Origin: Microcella frigidaquae
GTDB taxonomy: Bacteria; Actinomycetota; Actinomycetes; Actinomycetales; Microbacteriaceae
NCBI RefSeq assembly: GCF_014200395.1
Contig: NZ_JACHBS010000001.1
Coordinates: forward strand, 1,302,001 to 1,366,000
Reading direction: 5' to 3'
Length of the DNA: 64,000 nt
In this document: positions 1-11,600 of the stretch, piece by piece
How the letters are laid out: every line of letters begins with the position of its first letter
How positions within the stretch are numbered: position 1 is the stretch's first letter
Made by a program: the position numbers and the translations under genes
The notes under the pieces: generated by a model
What the model saw: only the letters and a program-made list of their open reading frames with translations
Told to the model about the DNA's origin: nothing
The model's database searches: none

Positions 1-101
1 ATGCCGAACTCGCCGAACGTGACCTCGGTGCCACCGGTCGCATGCCCACTCCGCTTGGGGTGGTGCTGCTTGCGGTACTTGACCTTGCGGGGAATCAGCA
101 T
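1..101 (-). CDS. rplP: 50S ribosomal protein L16, N-terminal part
   Basis: Only the first 33 codons lie in the window; the rest is beyond the left edge. The protein starts [19 protein letters not shown], the classic L16 N-terminus, with the ATG at 101. L16 is a 23S rRNA-binding protein near the peptidyl-transferase centre. It follows rpsC with a 5-base gap, the standard rpsC-rplP order of the S10 operon. Confidence 0.95.
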   Translation of the reverse strand, partial: MLIPRKVKYRKQHHPKRSGHATGGTEVTFGEFG

Positions 102-106
102 TGTTC

Positions 107-880
107 CTAGCCTTCCGCTCCGGCCGCGACGGGAGCCGCAGCGGTGGCACCACGGCCACCGTCACGGCGAGGACCGCGGTCCGAGTCACGACGCTCGGGG
201 CGCGACGACTTCTGGGCCGCCTGCTCGCGAGCGAGTTCCTTGTTGGTGATGTCGCCCTTGTAGATCCAGACCTTCACGCCGATGCGGCCGAAGGTGGTCT
301 TGGCCTCGTAGAAGCCGTAGTCGATGTTCGCGCGCAGCGTGTGCAGCGGCACACGACCCTCGCGGTAGAACTCCGACCGGCTCATCTCGGCGCCGCCGAG
401 ACGGCCCGAGACCTGGATGCGGACGCCCTTGGCGCCCGCGCGCTGCGCACCCTGCAGGCCCTTGCGCATCGCGCGGCGGAACGCCACGCGGGCGCTCAGC
501 TGCTCGGCGATGCCCTGGGCGACCAGCTGCGCCTCGGCCTCGGGGTTCTTCACCTCGAGGATGTTCAGCTGGATCTGCTTCTTGGTGAGCTTCTCGAGGT
601 CGGCGCGGATGCGCTCCGCCTCGGCACCGCGGCGACCGATCACGATGCCCGGGCGGGCGGTGTGGATGTCGACGCGGACGCGGTCACGGGTGCGCTCGAT
701 CTCGATGCGCGCCACGCCGGCGCGGTCGAGGCTCGTGGTGAGCATCCGGCGGATCTTGACGTCCTCAGCCACGTAGTCGGCGTAGCGCTGACCGGGCTTG
801 GTGCTGTCGGAGAACCAGCGCGACACGTGGTCGGTGGTGATTCCGAGACGGAAACCGTACGGGTTGACTTTCTGACCCAT
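107..880 (-). CDS. rpsC: 30S ribosomal protein S3
   Basis: 257 residues starting [13 protein letters not shown], typical of S3. The KH RNA-binding domain has its GxxG loop in IGRRGAE at about residues 81-87, and the conserved C-domain signature is near residues 165-190. After about residue 215 there is a basic, Arg/Gly/Ala-rich low-complexity tail, common in actinobacterial S3. S3 lines the mRNA entry channel of the 30S head. It starts two bases after the rplV stop, so translation is probably coupled. Confidence 0.98.
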   Translation of the reverse strand: MGQKVNPYGFRLGITTDHVSRWFSDSTKPGQRYADYVAEDVKIRRMLTTSLDRAGVARIEIERTRDRVRVDIHTARPGIVIGRRGAEAERIRADLEKLTKKQIQLNILEVKNPEAEAQLVAQGIAEQLSARVAFRRAMRKGLQGAQRAGAKGVRIQVSGRLGGAEMSRSEFYREGRVPLHTLRANIDYGFYEAKTTFGRIGVKVWIYKGDITNKELAREQAAQKSSRPERRDSDRGPRRDGGRGATAAAPVAAGAEG

Positions 881-882
881 GA

Positions 883-1278
883 CTACTTGCTCGCCTTCTT
901 CTTGCTCGGGCCCGCGGCGACCAGCTCATCCGGCGTGGCGAGCACGACGGTGATGTGGCTGGTGCGCTTGTTGATGCGGAACGCGCGGCCCTGGGCGCGC
1001 GGCTGGAACCGCTTGAGGGTCGTGCCCTCATCCACGAACGCGCGGGAGATGTAGAGGTCCTGCTCGTCGAGGTAGGCGTTCGCGGCGTCGGCCTTCACCC
1101 GGGCGTTGGCCATGGCCGACGCGACGAGCTTGTAGACGGGCTCGCTCGCAGCCTGCGGGGCGAACTTCAGGATGGCCAGCGCCTCGAGGGCCTGCTTGCC
1201 GCGGATCATGTCGACGACGCGACGAGCCTTCTGAGGCGTCACGCGGATGTGTCGCACGCGGGCGATCGACTCCACCAT
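883..1278 (-). CDS. rplV: 50S ribosomal protein L22
   Basis: 131 residues from the ATG at 1278 ([13 protein letters not shown]). The frame stays open to an ATG at 1296, but GAAGAGGAG, a good Shine-Dalgarno, lies just before 1278 and would be inside the coding region if the upstream start were used. The C-terminal beta-hairpin region ([12 protein letters not shown]) that reaches into the exit tunnel is present. L22 binds 23S rRNA domains and is the site of some macrolide-resistance mutations in other bacteria; nothing here suggests resistance. Confidence 0.97.
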   Translation of the reverse strand: MVESIARVRHIRVTPQKARRVVDMIRGKQALEALAILKFAPQAASEPVYKLVASAMANARVKADAANAYLDEQDLYISRAFVDEGTTLKRFQPRAQGRAFRINKRTSHITVVLATPDELVAAGPSKKKASK

Positions 1279-1305
1279 GTCTGTACTCCTCTTCACGCCG
1301 CCGGG

Positions 1306-1587
1306 TTACCGGCGACGACCCTTCTTGTCGTCCTTCTCGTGGCCGCGGAAGGTGCGGGTCGGCGCGAACTCGCCGAGCTTGTGGCCGACCATGGTCTCGG
1401 TCACGAACACGGGGATGTGCTTGCGGCCGTCGTGCACGGCGATGGTGTGCCCGAGCATGGCGGGGACGATCATCGAACGGCGCGACCAGGTCTTGATGAC
1501 GTTCTTCGTGCTGGCCTCGTTCTGGGCGAACACCTTGCGGAGCAGGTGGTCGTCGACGAACGGACCCTTCTTGAGACTGCGAGGCAT
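1306..1587 (-). CDS. rpsS: 30S ribosomal protein S19
   Basis: 93 residues, start [15 protein letters not shown], the universal S19 N-terminus, and a basic tail rich in Lys and Arg. S19 sits in the 30S head next to S13 and contacts the A-site tRNA. It lies between rplB and rplV in canonical order with gaps of under 30 bases, so it is co-transcribed. Confidence 0.98.
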   Translation of the reverse strand: MPRSLKKGPFVDDHLLRKVFAQNEASTKNVIKTWSRRSMIVPAMLGHTIAVHDGRKHIPVFVTETMVGHKLGEFAPTRTFRGHEKDDKKGRRR

Positions 1588-1602
1588 TGTTCTCGACTCC
1601 TA

Positions 1603-2439
1603 CTAGCGCTTCTTGCCAACGGTGCGGCGACGGACGATGAGCTTGTCGCTCTCTTTGTTGGGGCGGCGCGTGCGGCCCTCCGACTGACCCCAGGGGCTCA
1701 CCGGGTGGCGGCCACCGCTGGTCTTGCCCTCACCACCACCGTGCGGGTGGTCGATCGGGTTCATCGCGACACCGCGGACGGTCGGGCGGACGCCCTTCCA
1801 GCGCATGCGGCCGGCCTTGCCCCAGTTGATGTTCGACTGCTCGGCGTTGCCGACCTCGCCGACGGTGGCGCGGCAGCGCGCGTCGACGTTGCGGATCTCA
1901 CCCGAGGGCAGGCGCAGCTGGGCGTAGGGGCCGTCCTTCGCGACGAGGCGCACCGAGGCGCCGGCCGAGCGGGCCAGCTTGGCCCCGCCGCCCGGGCGCA
2001 GCTCGATGGCGTGCACGACGGTACCGACGGGGATGTTGCGCAGCGGCAGGTTGTTGCCCGGCTTGATGTCGGCCGAGGGACCCGACTCGACGATGTCGCC
2101 CTGCGCCAGCTTGTTCGGCGCCAGGATGTAGCGCTTGGTGCCGTCGACGTAGTGCAGGAGCGCGATGCGCGCGGTGCGGTTGGGGTCGTACTCGATGTGC
2201 GCGACCTTGGCGTTCACGCCGTCCTTGTCATTGCGACGGAAGTCGATGACGCGGTACTGGCGCTTGTGGCCACCGCCGATGTGGCGGGTGGTGATGCGAC
2301 CCGAGTTGTTGCGGCCACCGGTCTTCGGCAGCGGCTTCAGGAGCGACTTCTCGGGCGTCGACCGCGTGATCTCAGCGAAGTCGGCGACCGACGAGCCGCG
2401 ACGACCCGGGGTCGTGGGCTTGTACTTGCGAATAGCCAT
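1603..2439 (-). CDS. rplB: 50S ribosomal protein L2
   Basis: 278 residues, full length. It has the N-terminal [17 protein letters not shown], the OB-fold and SH3-like RNA-binding domains, and the signature [18 protein letters not shown] near residues 225-242, whose histidine lies close to the peptidyl-transferase centre. L2 is needed for subunit association. It is placed between rplW and rpsS as in all S10 operons. Confidence 0.98.
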   Translation of the reverse strand: MAIRKYKPTTPGRRGSSVADFAEITRSTPEKSLLKPLPKTGGRNNSGRITTRHIGGGHKRQYRVIDFRRNDKDGVNAKVAHIEYDPNRTARIALLHYVDGTKRYILAPNKLAQGDIVESGPSADIKPGNNLPLRNIPVGTVVHAIELRPGGGAKLARSAGASVRLVAKDGPYAQLRLPSGEIRNVDARCRATVGEVGNAEQSNINWGKAGRMRWKGVRPTVRGVAMNPIDHPHGGGEGKTSGGRHPVSPWGQSEGRTRRPNKESDKLIVRRRTVGKKR

Positions 2440-2458
2440 TGTCGTGTGTCCTTCGTGC

Positions 2459-2770
2459 CTAGCCGACGGCCGTGAAGATGTCGATGGAGCCCGACTTCAG
2501 CGTGACGATGGCGCGCTTGGTGTCCTTGCGCTTGCCGATGCCGAAGCGGGTGCGGCGGGTCTTGCCCGTGCGGTTGAGCGTGTTCACCGACGCGACCTTG
2601 ACGTTGAAGATCTTCTCGATGGCGAGCTTGATCTCGGTCTTGTTCGCACGGGTGTCGACGAGGAAGGTGTACTTGCCATCGTCGATCAGCGCGTAGCTCT
2701 TCTCGCTCACGACCGGCGCGATGATGATGTCGCGCGGGTCCTTGTTCTGGGCGACAGCGTGGATGCTCAT
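2459..2770 (-). CDS. rplW: 50S ribosomal protein L23
   Basis: 103 residues. The motif [16 protein letters not shown] near residues 14-29 is the L23 signature. L23 lies at the exit of the nascent-chain tunnel and is the docking site for SRP and trigger factor. Its ATG overlaps the rplD stop by four bases (ATGA, 2767-2770), a sign of translational coupling. Confidence 0.98.
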   Translation of the reverse strand: MSIHAVAQNKDPRDIIIAPVVSEKSYALIDDGKYTFLVDTRANKTEIKLAIEKIFNVKVASVNTLNRTGKTRRTRFGIGKRKDTKRAIVTLKSGSIDIFTAVG

Positions 2771-3414
2771 GCGCCGACCTCTTCCTTCTTCGTCTTCGAC
2801 GCCACGAAGGCCTCGTAGGCGCCCTTCGTGAACACGATGTCGTCGCTGACCAGCACGTCGTACGCGTTGAGCTGGTCGGGGCTGATCACGTGCAGACCCT
2901 TGAGGTTGCGCACGCTCTTGAGGTTGATCTCGTCGTCGCGCTCGATGACCACGAGCACATTGCGGCCCGTGTTCAGCTGGGCGAGCACGGCGGCCGCGGC
3001 CTTCGTCGAGGGCGCGTCGGTGCCGAACGCCTCGACGACGTGCAGACGCTCGCCGCGAGCGCGGTCGCTGAGCGCGCCCAGCAGGGCGGCGGCGATCATC
3101 TTCTTGGGGGTCCGCTGCGCGTAGTTGCGCGGGGTCGGGCCGTGGACGATGCCACCGCCGCGGTGCTCCGGCGCACGCACCGAGCCCTGACGGCTGCGGC
3201 CGGTGCCCTTCTGCTTGAACGGCTTGACGCCCGAGCCGGAGACCTCACCGCGACCCTTGGTCGAGTGGGTGCCCTGGCGAGCGGCCGCGAGCTGGGCCAC
3301 GACGACCTGGTGCAGCAGCGGGACATTGGTCTGAACGTCGAAGACGGCGGCGGGCAGGTCGACCGAACCGGTCTTCTTGCCGGCGGCGTCGATCACGTCG
3401 AGCGAGGTAGCCAT
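2767..3414 (-). CDS. rplD: 50S ribosomal protein L4
   Basis: 215 residues, normal length. The long basic loop with [15 protein letters not shown] (about residues 65-79) reaches into the exit tunnel. In E. coli L4 also autoregulates the S10 operon; no matching leader could be identified here, so that role is not claimed. It starts five bases after the rplC stop and overlaps rplW by four bases. Confidence 0.98.
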   Translation of the reverse strand: MATSLDVIDAAGKKTGSVDLPAAVFDVQTNVPLLHQVVVAQLAAARQGTHSTKGRGEVSGSGVKPFKQKGTGRSRQGSVRAPEHRGGGIVHGPTPRNYAQRTPKKMIAAALLGALSDRARGERLHVVEAFGTDAPSTKAAAAVLAQLNTGRNVLVVIERDDEINLKSVRNLKGLHVISPDQLNAYDVLVSDDIVFTKGAYEAFVASKTKKEEVGA

Positions 3415-3419
3415 GGCGC

Positions 3420-4070
3420 TTACGCTCCCTTCACGGCGTTGCGGACGAAAACAAGACGGCCGCGAGCGCCGGGAACCGCGCCCTTGACGAGCAGCAGACC
3501 CTTCTCGAGGTCGACCGAGTGGACCTTCAGGTTGAGCACCGTCACGCGGTCGCCACCCATGCGGCCCGCCATGCGCATGCCCTTGAACACGCGGCTGGGG
3601 GTCGACGACGCGCCGATGGAGCCGGGCTTGCGGTGGTTGCGGTGCGCACCGTGCGAGGCGGAGACGCCCTTGAAGTTGTGGCGCTTCATGACACCGGCGA
3701 AGCCCTTGCCCTTGCTGGTGCCGACGACGTCGACCAGCTGGCCGGCCTCGAAGATGTCGACAGCGAGCTGCTGGCCGGGGGTGTACTCGGCGGCGTCAGC
3801 CGTGCGCACCTCGGTGACGTGACGGCGCGGCGTGGTGCCGGCCTTCTCGAAGTGGCCGGTGAGCGGCTTGGTGACCTTGCGCGGGTCGATGGCGCCGTAG
3901 GCGATCTGAACGGCGGCGTAGCCGTCGACCTCGGGGGTGCGCACCTGCGTCACCACGTTGGGGGAGATCTCCACGACGGTGACGGGCACGAGCTTGTTGT
4001 TCTCGTCCCACACCTGCGTCATGCCGAGCTTCGTGCCCAGCAGACCCTTGGTCGTCTTGGTTGCAGACAT
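3420..4070 (-). CDS. rplC: 50S ribosomal protein L3
   Basis: 216 residues with the N-terminal [14 protein letters not shown] and the glycine-rich signature around residues 120-165 ([17 protein letters not shown] and the following [14 protein letters not shown]). L3 is an early assembly protein whose loop approaches the peptidyl-transferase centre. It is the second gene of the S10 operon, 11 bases after rpsJ. Confidence 0.98.
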   Translation of the reverse strand: MSATKTTKGLLGTKLGMTQVWDENNKLVPVTVVEISPNVVTQVRTPEVDGYAAVQIAYGAIDPRKVTKPLTGHFEKAGTTPRRHVTEVRTADAAEYTPGQQLAVDIFEAGQLVDVVGTSKGKGFAGVMKRHNFKGVSASHGAHRNHRKPGSIGASSTPSRVFKGMRMAGRMGGDRVTVLNLKVHSVDLEKGLLLVKGAVPGARGRLVFVRNAVKGA

Positions 4071-4081
4071 GTCCGGGTTCC

Positions 4082-4390
4082 TTAGAGCTTGATCTCGATG
4101 TTGACGTCGGCGGGCAGGTCGAGGCGCATGAGCGAGTCGACCGCCTTCGGCGTCGGGTCGATGATGTCGATGAGACGCTTGTGCGTGCGCTTCTCGAAGT
4201 GCTCGCGGCTGTCCTTGTACTTGTGGGGCGACCGGATGACGGCGATCACGTTCTTCTCCGTCGGCAGCGGCACGGGGCCCACGACCGTGGCGCCGGCACG
4301 GGTGACCGTGTCCACGATCTTGCGCGCCGATGCGTCGAGACCTGCGTGGTCATACGACTTAAGCCGGATGCGGATCTTCTGTCCCGCCAT
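4082..4390 (-). CDS. rpsJ: 30S ribosomal protein S10
   Basis: 102 residues from the ATG at 4390 ([15 protein letters not shown]), matching the usual actinobacterial start. An in-frame TTG two codons upstream (4396) is possible, but the purine-rich GGAAGAGAG lies directly against it, so the ATG is preferred. S10 is part of the 30S head and, as NusE, a transcription antitermination factor. It is the first gene of the S10 operon in this window. Confidence 0.97.
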   Translation of the reverse strand: MAGQKIRIRLKSYDHAGLDASARKIVDTVTRAGATVVGPVPLPTEKNVIAVIRSPHKYKDSREHFEKRTHKRLIDIIDPTPKAVDSLMRLDLPADVNIEIKL

Positions 4391-4812
4391 GCTCAACTCT
4401 CTTCCTTCTTGGACGTGATGCGCCCGTCGGGGCGCACCTCACGCGGAGCGCAATTCGCTGTCGCACCACTGTTCTTCTGTCAAACGTCAATCGCCTGGTT
4501 GCAGCCCGCTCGCGCTCACGCGCGCACCGGATTCGGCCTCGTCGATCCAACGCCTGCCGCCGACCCCCGCGCCCGGGCGTGTCGCCCGGTTCAGGCACAC
4601 GGGTCTCCCCGGAGCTGAGTGGTGTCGGCTTAAGCTGTGTTCTTCTGCCTGCGGCCTAGGCTCATGGCTTCCCGCTCACGATCGCCCTCTCGGGCCCTCG
4701 GTGCGAAGCTCGTCCTATGCACTGCCGGGCAGTGAGCCGCGCGAAAGCGCGGCGTGTGGAACCAGGAAAGTCTGCCACACCCGGCAAGGACCTGCAACCC
4801 GGGCGTGTCGCC
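4391..4812. other. Gene-free region upstream of rpsJ
   Basis: About 420 bases without a credible gene. The rpsJ-proximal part should hold the S10 operon promoter: on the minus strand there is a perfect -35 hexamer TTGACA at 4483-4478, but the sequence 17 bases downstream (CAGCGA) is a poor -10 box, so the promoter assignment is weak. The distal part (4720-4780) holds three consecutive small inverted repeats. No tRNA or known riboswitch could be assigned with confidence. Confidence 0.5.
4736..4753 (-). terminator. Hairpin downstream of the membrane-protein gene
   Basis: Seven-base perfect stem GCCGCGC / GCGCGGC closing a four-base loop, 60 bases after the stop codon at 4813. It is flanked by a second hairpin CACTGC-CGG-GCAGTG (4720-4734) and a long-loop stem GTGTGG/CCACAC (4754-4780). 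There is no U-tract, as is common in actinobacteria. A terminator is the simplest reading; a structured RNA is the alternative. Confidence 0.45.
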
Positions 4813-5259
4813 TCAGGTTCGGGGCAGTTTCGGCAGCACCAGCAGTTCGACCACGAGCACGACGATGACTCCGGAGGCGAAGACTGCCGCGGCCGCGGCG
4901 CCCGCGATCGCGACGACCAACATCCCCCAGTCCTCGCCGCCCGAGCCGCCCGCCGCGGTGCTGAGCAGCGCGAAGACACCGATGTTGACGGCGAGGGCCA
5001 CCAGCAGCGAGAACAGGTGCGTCGCCACGCGCCAGCCCGCCGACCGTCGCCGGGAGACGATGGCGCCGATGATCAGCAGGATGGTCCACAGGGCAAGACC
5101 GATACCGAGCAGCCCGAAGAGCACACGCGGGGTCTGATCGACGAGGGTTCCGACCGGGTCGGCCGAGTCGGTGAGCGCGAAGGCCCCCAGCACCGTCCAG
5201 GACAGCAGGATCGTCAGCACGAGGATCAGCGCGACCTCGACCGTGATTCGTCGCGCCAT
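4813..5259 (-). CDS. Four-helix membrane protein (paralogue A)
   Basis: 148 residues with four predicted membrane helices at about 10-28, 46-67, 79-99 and 112-142, and basic residues in the short loops. No domain is recognised. It is clearly paralogous to the protein at 13702-14136: both share the pattern R-x-LFG-x-x-GI-x-L-x-LWT-x-LLI in helix 2, the HL(F/L)S motif in helix 3 and a closing V-x-ELL. The two copies bracket the hut/redox block between the S10 and str operons. Function is unknown; length and topology give no enzyme signature. Confidence 0.8.
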   Translation of the reverse strand: MARRITVEVALILVLTILLSWTVLGAFALTDSADPVGTLVDQTPRVLFGLLGIGLALWTILLIIGAIVSRRRSAGWRVATHLFSLLVALAVNIGVFALLSTAAGGSGGEDWGMLVVAIAGAAAAAVFASGVIVVLVVELLVLPKLPRT

Positions 5260-5298
5260 CGCGGACCTCCTCGACCTTCCGACTGCGGTGGCAGGAGC

Positions 5299-6489
5299 CT
5301 AGCTGGTCGGCTCGCCGCCGACGAGCACCTGCCGCACCAGTGGCACGCCGGGCCGGTAGGCGAGGTAGCGGTGATCGGGGGCATCCAGGATGATCGCATC
5401 GCCCCGCGCGCCCACCCCCAGGTGCCCGACATCACCCCGCCGCAGAGCCCGCGCTCCCCCGCGGGTCGCCGCGGCCAGCGCCTCGAGCGGAGTCATGCCG
5501 AGCTCGCGCACCGCGAGCGCCACGGCCAGCGGCATGCTCGTCGAGAAGTTCGACCCCGGGTTGCCGTCGCTCGCGAGCGCCACGGCCGCGCCGGCGTCGA
5601 GCAGGCGGCGGGCATCCGGGTAGGGCTGCCTCGTGGCGAACTCGACGAGGGGCAGCAGGGTGGCGACGGTGGCGAGCGGCCCCCCGGCTGCCTCGGCCCG
5701 CGCGCTCGCGGCGAGCAGCTCGACGTCGCCGTCGGTGAGGAAGGTGCCGTGGTCGACGCTGGCGGCGCCGAGCTCCACGGCGAGCGCCGTGCCGCCGTCG
5801 GGTTCGAGCTGGGCGGCGTGCACGCGCGGGAGGAGCCCCGCATCCGCGCCGGCGGTGAGGATGCGCCGCGCCTCGTCGACCGTGAAGGCGCCGCGGTCGA
5901 TGAAGACGTCGATGAAGCGGGCGTGCGGGGCGCAGGCGGCGAGCATCGCGCCGCAGACGAGGTCGACGTAGGCGGCACGGTCGTCGACGAACTCGGCGGG
6001 CACCACGTGTGCGCCGAGGAACGTGGTCTCGGGGGTGAGCTCGCGGGCGAGTTGCAGGGCGCGCTCCTCGTCGTGCACGGTCAGGCCGTACCCGCTCTTG
6101 ATCTCGAGGGTCGTCGTGCCCTGCGCCCGGGCCTGCGCGGCGAGGTGGGCGAGGCGGGTGCGCAGCGCGTCGTCGCTCGCGGCGCGCGTAGCGGCGACGG
6201 TCGTGCGGATGCCGCCCGCCGTGTAGGCGCGCCCGGCCATGCGCGCCTCGAACTCGTCGACCCGGTCGCCGCCGAAGACGAGGTGGCTATGGCTGTCGAC
6301 GAAGCCCGGGATGACCGCCGCCCCCTCCGCGTCGATGCGGCGGTCGGCGGCAGGTGCGGCGGCGGCATCGCCCACCCACGCGACCTGGCCGCCGTCGATG
6401 ACGAGCGCCGCGCCGGCGCGGATCGGGCGGTCGGGCTCGGCCGGGTCGAGAGTGACCAGCTGTCCGATATTCGCAACCAGAGTGCTCAT
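5299..6489 (-). CDS. hutI: Imidazolonepropionase
   Basis: 396 residues. It hydrolyses 4-imidazolone-5-propanoate to N-formimidoyl-L-glutamate, the third step of histidine degradation, in the cytoplasm. It belongs to the amidohydrolase superfamily: the metal-binding HSH (H67, H69) sits in [13 protein letters not shown], followed by [14 protein letters not shown], and the aspartate of ASDGNPGS. The ATG at 6489 follows GGAGGG and overlaps the hutG stop by four bases (ATGA); the frame is open further upstream only because of overlap with hutG. Last gene of the operon. Confidence 0.96.
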   Translation of the reverse strand: MSTLVANIGQLVTLDPAEPDRPIRAGAALVIDGGQVAWVGDAAAAPAADRRIDAEGAAVIPGFVDSHSHLVFGGDRVDEFEARMAGRAYTAGGIRTTVAATRAASDDALRTRLAHLAAQARAQGTTTLEIKSGYGLTVHDEERALQLARELTPETTFLGAHVVPAEFVDDRAAYVDLVCGAMLAACAPHARFIDVFIDRGAFTVDEARRILTAGADAGLLPRVHAAQLEPDGGTALAVELGAASVDHGTFLTDGDVELLAASARAEAAGGPLATVATLLPLVEFATRQPYPDARRLLDAGAAVALASDGNPGSNFSTSMPLAVALAVRELGMTPLEALAAATRGGARALRRGDVGHLGVGARGDAIILDAPDHRYLAYRPGVPLVRQVLVGGEPTS

Positions 6490-7402
6490 GCGCCCTCCTT
6501 CGGCGGCCGGCTGGCGAGCCCCGCGAGAACCTCGAGCACGCACAGCGCGGCGAGCCGGATGGTGCGCCGGTCGGCGGTGTCGCGCGCGGCGTCCAGCTCG
6601 GTCAGGTCGATGCTCATCACTGACGGATGCGCGCCCGCGAGCCGCGCCGCGGTGCGCAGCTCGAGCGCGCTGAGGCCGCCGGGCACGCTCGCCGGGCAGC
6701 CGGGCGCGACGCCGCGGTCGCACACGTCGAGGTCGAGGTCGACGTGCACCGGGCCGCCCGCCGAGGCCGCGCGGCCGAGCGCGGTCGCCATCGCCGCCTC
6801 GATCGGGGTGCGGGCGAGCTCGGCACGGGTGACGACGGCGATGCCGTGCCGCTCGGCCCGGGCCCGGTACGCCGCCGAGTTCGCGAGCGGCTCGATGCCG
6901 AGTTGGCTGACCCGCGCGCCGTCGAGCCCTGCTTCGAGCAGGCGCCGCACCGGCGAGCCGTTGCTGATTCCGTCGCGCAGGTCGTGGTGGGCATCCAGGG
7001 TGATGAGTCCCGCACGGCTCGCCCCGCCGCGAGCTCCCCAGGCGCCGAGGGCCGCCGGCACGGTCGCGGCGTTGTCGCCGCCGAGCACGATGACGAGGGA
7101 TGCAGTGCTCGCGAGCTCGGCCACCCGCGCCGTCGCGGCCTCCTCGCCGGGGCCGTCGGGCTCGGGCACTTCACCCGCGTCGAGCACGGTCAGCCGGGAG
7201 CCGTCGGGACGAGCGAGGGCGTCAGCGGAGTAGAAGCGGAGGGCATCCCGGATCGCCGCGGGGGTCGTGTGCGCCTGCCCCGGCGACAGCGCGGTGCGCC
7301 AGGTCGGGATGCCCACGATGACCGCGTCGGCGCGCGCGCCCGGCTCCCAGGCCGGCCAGTCGCCGGCCCGGGGCCACAGCGGGTCGTGCGCGAGCGCGGA
7401 CA

Positions 7403-7403
<1 letters not shown>
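6486..7403 (-). CDS. hutG: Formimidoylglutamase (arginase family)
   Basis: 305 residues. It should hydrolyse N-formimidoyl-L-glutamate to glutamate and formamide, the last step of the pathway. Arginase-fold manganese ligands are visible: GGDNA at 108-112 (Asn where many relatives have His), DAHHD at 137-141, and D222, D224 and D229 in [10 protein letters not shown]. Position in a hut operon between hutU and hutI fixes the role better than sequence alone, as agmatinase and arginase share these motifs. The ATG overlaps the hutU stop by one base (TGATG). Confidence 0.92.
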
Positions 7404-9115
<1,712 letters not shown>

Positions 9116-9140
9116 GAGAGGCCTTTCGTGCGATGCGGGT

Positions 9141-10673
9141 TCAGACGAGCTCGGGGACGACCGAGCGGGCGGCGGCGAGCAGCGCGCCGCTCTGGGTGAG
9201 GGCGACGGCGCGCTCGATCTCGGGCGCGAGGTACCGGTCGGGGCCGGGGCCCTCGACCTCGGCGCGGAGGGCCGCGACGACCGCGGCGGTCACGGGCGAC
9301 GGCGCGATGCCGCGAAGGTCGATCCCGCGGGCCGCGGTCAGCAGTTCGATCGCGACGACGCGGCCGAGGCCGTCGATCGCGCGCCGCAGCTTCCGGCCGG
9401 CCGACCAGCCCATCGAGACGTGATCCTCCTGCATCGCGCTCGACGGGATCGAATCGACGCTCGCCGGGTTCGCGAGCCGCTTGAGCTCGCTCACGATGCC
9501 GGCCTGCGTGTACTGCGCGATCATGTGGCCCGAGTCGACGCCGGGGTCGTGGGCGAGGAACGGCGGAAGCCCCGCGTTGCGCGCCGGGTCGAGGAACCGA
9601 TCGGTGCGCCGCTCGCTCATGCTCGCGAGGTCGGCGACGGCGATCGCGAGGAAGTCGAGCACGAACGCGACGGGCGCACCGTGGAAGTTGCCGTTCGACT
9701 CGACCCGGCCATCGAGCGTCACGACGGGGTTGTCGATCGCGCTCGCGAGCTCGCGGCTCGCGACGAGAGCCGCGTGCGCCATCGTGTCGCGCACGGCGCC
9801 GTGCACCTGCGGCGCGCAGCGGAGCGAGTAGGCGTCCTGCACGCGCGTGCAGTCGTCGGTTCGGTGGCTCGCGACGATGGCCGAGCCGGCGAGCACGGCG
9901 CGCAGGTTCGCGGCGCTCGTCGCCTGACCGGGGTGGGGGCGCAGCTCCTGCAGATCCGAGGCGAACACCGCGTCGGTGCCGAGCTGGCCCTCGACGCTCA
10001 GGGCCGCGGCGAGGTCGGCGGTGGCGACGAGCAGGTCGAGGTCGGCGAGCGCGAGGCAGAGCATCCCGAGCATGCCGTCGGTGCCGTTGATGAGGGCGAG
10101 GCCCTCCTTCTCCTCGAGCTCGAGCGGGCGGATGCCCACCGCCGCGAGCGCACTGCCTGCGGCCACGAGGTCTCCCGCGGCGTTCCGCACCGAGCCCTCG
10201 CCCATCGCGGCGAGCGCGCAGTGCGCGAGCGGCGCGAGGTCGCCCGAGCAGCCGAGGCTGCCGTACTCGCCGACGATCGGGGTGATGCCGGCGTTGAGCA
10301 TCGCCGCGTACGTCTCGGCGACGACGGGCCGCGCGCCGGTGCGGCTGGTCGCGAGCGTCGCGAGGCGCAGGAGCATCGTCGCGCGGACGACCTCGCGCTC
10401 GACCTCGGCGCCCGAGCTCGCGGCGTGCGAGCGCACGAGCGAGCGCTGCAGCTCGGCGCGCTTCTCGAGCGGGATGTGCGTGGTCGCGAGGGCTCCGAAC
10501 CCGGTCGAGACGCCGTAGTGGGGCACGGTGTCGTGGGCCAGCCCCGCGATGAGAGCGCGCGTCGCGGTCATGGCGGCGAGGGCATCCGCGTCGATGACGA
10601 CCTCGGCGTCGTGGCGGGCGACGGCGACGACGTCGTCGCGAGTGAGGGTGCGGGAGCCGACCGTGATGCGCAT
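9141..10673 (-). CDS. hutH: Histidine ammonia-lyase
   Basis: 510 residues from the ATG at 10673; the frame also reaches a GTG at 10697, and neither has a strong ribosome-binding site. It deaminates L-histidine to trans-urocanate. The MIO-forming tripeptide is in [14 protein letters not shown], residues C142-S143-G144, so Cys replaces the commoner Ala; I recall the same variant in Streptomyces HutH. The catalytic tyrosine is Y53 in [10 protein letters not shown]. First gene of hutHUGI, divergent from the IclR-type gene and sharing its operator region. Confidence 0.96.
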   Translation of the reverse strand: MRITVGSRTLTRDDVVAVARHDAEVVIDADALAAMTATRALIAGLAHDTVPHYGVSTGFGALATTHIPLEKRAELQRSLVRSHAASSGAEVEREVVRATMLLRLATLATSRTGARPVVAETYAAMLNAGITPIVGEYGSLGCSGDLAPLAHCALAAMGEGSVRNAAGDLVAAGSALAAVGIRPLELEEKEGLALINGTDGMLGMLCLALADLDLLVATADLAAALSVEGQLGTDAVFASDLQELRPHPGQATSAANLRAVLAGSAIVASHRTDDCTRVQDAYSLRCAPQVHGAVRDTMAHAALVASRELASAIDNPVVTLDGRVESNGNFHGAPVAFVLDFLAIAVADLASMSERRTDRFLDPARNAGLPPFLAHDPGVDSGHMIAQYTQAGIVSELKRLANPASVDSIPSSAMQEDHVSMGWSAGRKLRRAIDGLGRVVAIELLTAARGIDLRGIAPSPVTAAVVAALRAEVEGPGPDRYLAPEIERAVALTQSGALLAAARSVVPELV

Positions 10674-10727
10674 GGCCCCAGTGAACCGCTCGCGCACGGC
10701 GGCGGCACCGGCCCCGCGCGATAAAGT

Positions 10728-10743
10728 GTCTGAGATTTCAGAC
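10728..10743. promoter_or_regulatory. Palindromic operator between hutH and iclR-type gene
   Basis: Perfect inverted repeat GTCTGA-GATT-TCAGAC in the divergent intergenic space, 54 bases before the hutH start and 28 before the regulator start. It lies in an AT-rich patch (ATAAAG...GATTTC) suited to hold the -10 regions. Size and position fit a dimeric IclR-family regulator controlling both promoters. The assignment to this regulator is inference. Confidence 0.65.
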
Positions 10744-10770
10744 GGCGTTCACGCGAGAGTGGGTGAGGCG

Positions 10771-11535
10771 ATGCCGGATGTTCCCGCGGCGCGCGCGGCC
10801 CTGCGCATCGTCACGCACCTGGCCCACCACAGCGAGCCCGTGCCGGCGTCGACGATCGCGCGCGATCTCGGACTGCCGCGGTCGTCGACGTACCAGCTCA
10901 TCCGCGTGCTGCAGGAGGAGGGCTACGTCGTCCACTACCCCGAGCTGCGCGCCTACGGGCTCGGCGGGGTCGTGGCCGAGATCGGGTCGAGCGTGCTGCA
11001 GGCCAGTCGGCTCGCGCGGCTCGCGAACCCGCTCATCGAGCGCCTGGTGGCTGAGGCGCCCGTGCCGGCGGTTGCGCAGCTCGCGGTGCTCAGCGGATCC
11101 GACGTCTCGTACGTCGGCCAGGCCTCCGCCCCGCGCGCGCCGACGACGGTCGCGCGGCTCGGCGTGCGCCTGCCCGCGCACCTCACGGCGACCGGGCGCG
11201 CGATGCTCGCGGCGCTGCCCACCGCGCAGGTGCGGGCGCTCTACCCGCACCGCGACGCGCTCATCACGCGGCACGGCATCGGGCCGGCGACCCTGCGCGA
11301 GCTCGACGGGATCCTCGCCAAGACCCGCGAGCGCGGCTGGGCCGGCGAGCACGGAGAGATCACGCCCGACTACTCCTCCGTCGCCGCCGCGGCGACCGAC
11401 CGCACCGGCTACCCGAGTGCGGGCATCGGCCTGACCTATCGGGGCGAGGCGGTGGATGCCCTCGCCGAGGCCGCGCTCGCGCGCGCGGTGCGCGCGGCCG
11501 CCGACGCCCTGACGGCCCGTCTCACGGGGCGCTGA
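10771..11535 (+). CDS. IclR-family transcriptional regulator, probable hut regulator
   Basis: 254 residues from ATG 10771; an in-frame GTG at 10759 is an alternative. The N-terminal winged helix (about 10-65) contains PVPASTIARDLGLPRSSTYQLIRVLQEEGYV; the rest matches the IclR effector domain, with LPAHLTATGRAMLAAL and a C-terminal segment that normally binds a small metabolite. It is divergent from hutH, and urocanate or histidine would be the expected inducer, but that is inference. No transporter gene is linked. Confidence 0.88.
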   Translation: MPDVPAARAALRIVTHLAHHSEPVPASTIARDLGLPRSSTYQLIRVLQEEGYVVHYPELRAYGLGGVVAEIGSSVLQASRLARLANPLIERLVAEAPVPAVAQLAVLSGSDVSYVGQASAPRAPTTVARLGVRLPAHLTATGRAMLAALPTAQVRALYPHRDALITRHGIGPATLRELDGILAKTRERGWAGEHGEITPDYSSVAAAATDRTGYPSAGIGLTYRGEAVDALAEAALARAVRAAADALTARLTGR

Positions 11536-11546
11536 GCGGATTCAAA

Positions 11547-11560
11547 TGTCACGCGTGACA
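11547..11560. promoter_or_regulatory. 14-bp perfect palindrome before the redox module
   Basis: TGTCACGCGTGACA is a perfect palindrome 40 bases before the ATG of the haem membrane protein and 11 bases after the end of the iclR-type gene. It has the size of a TetR- or GntR-type operator. A different regulator from the IclR protein is implied because its sequence is unlike the GTCTGA palindrome. Direct binding is not shown. Confidence 0.5.
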
Positions 11561-11600
11561 CGATTCGTTGCATGGTGAAGGGCGACGAGGAGGATCGGCC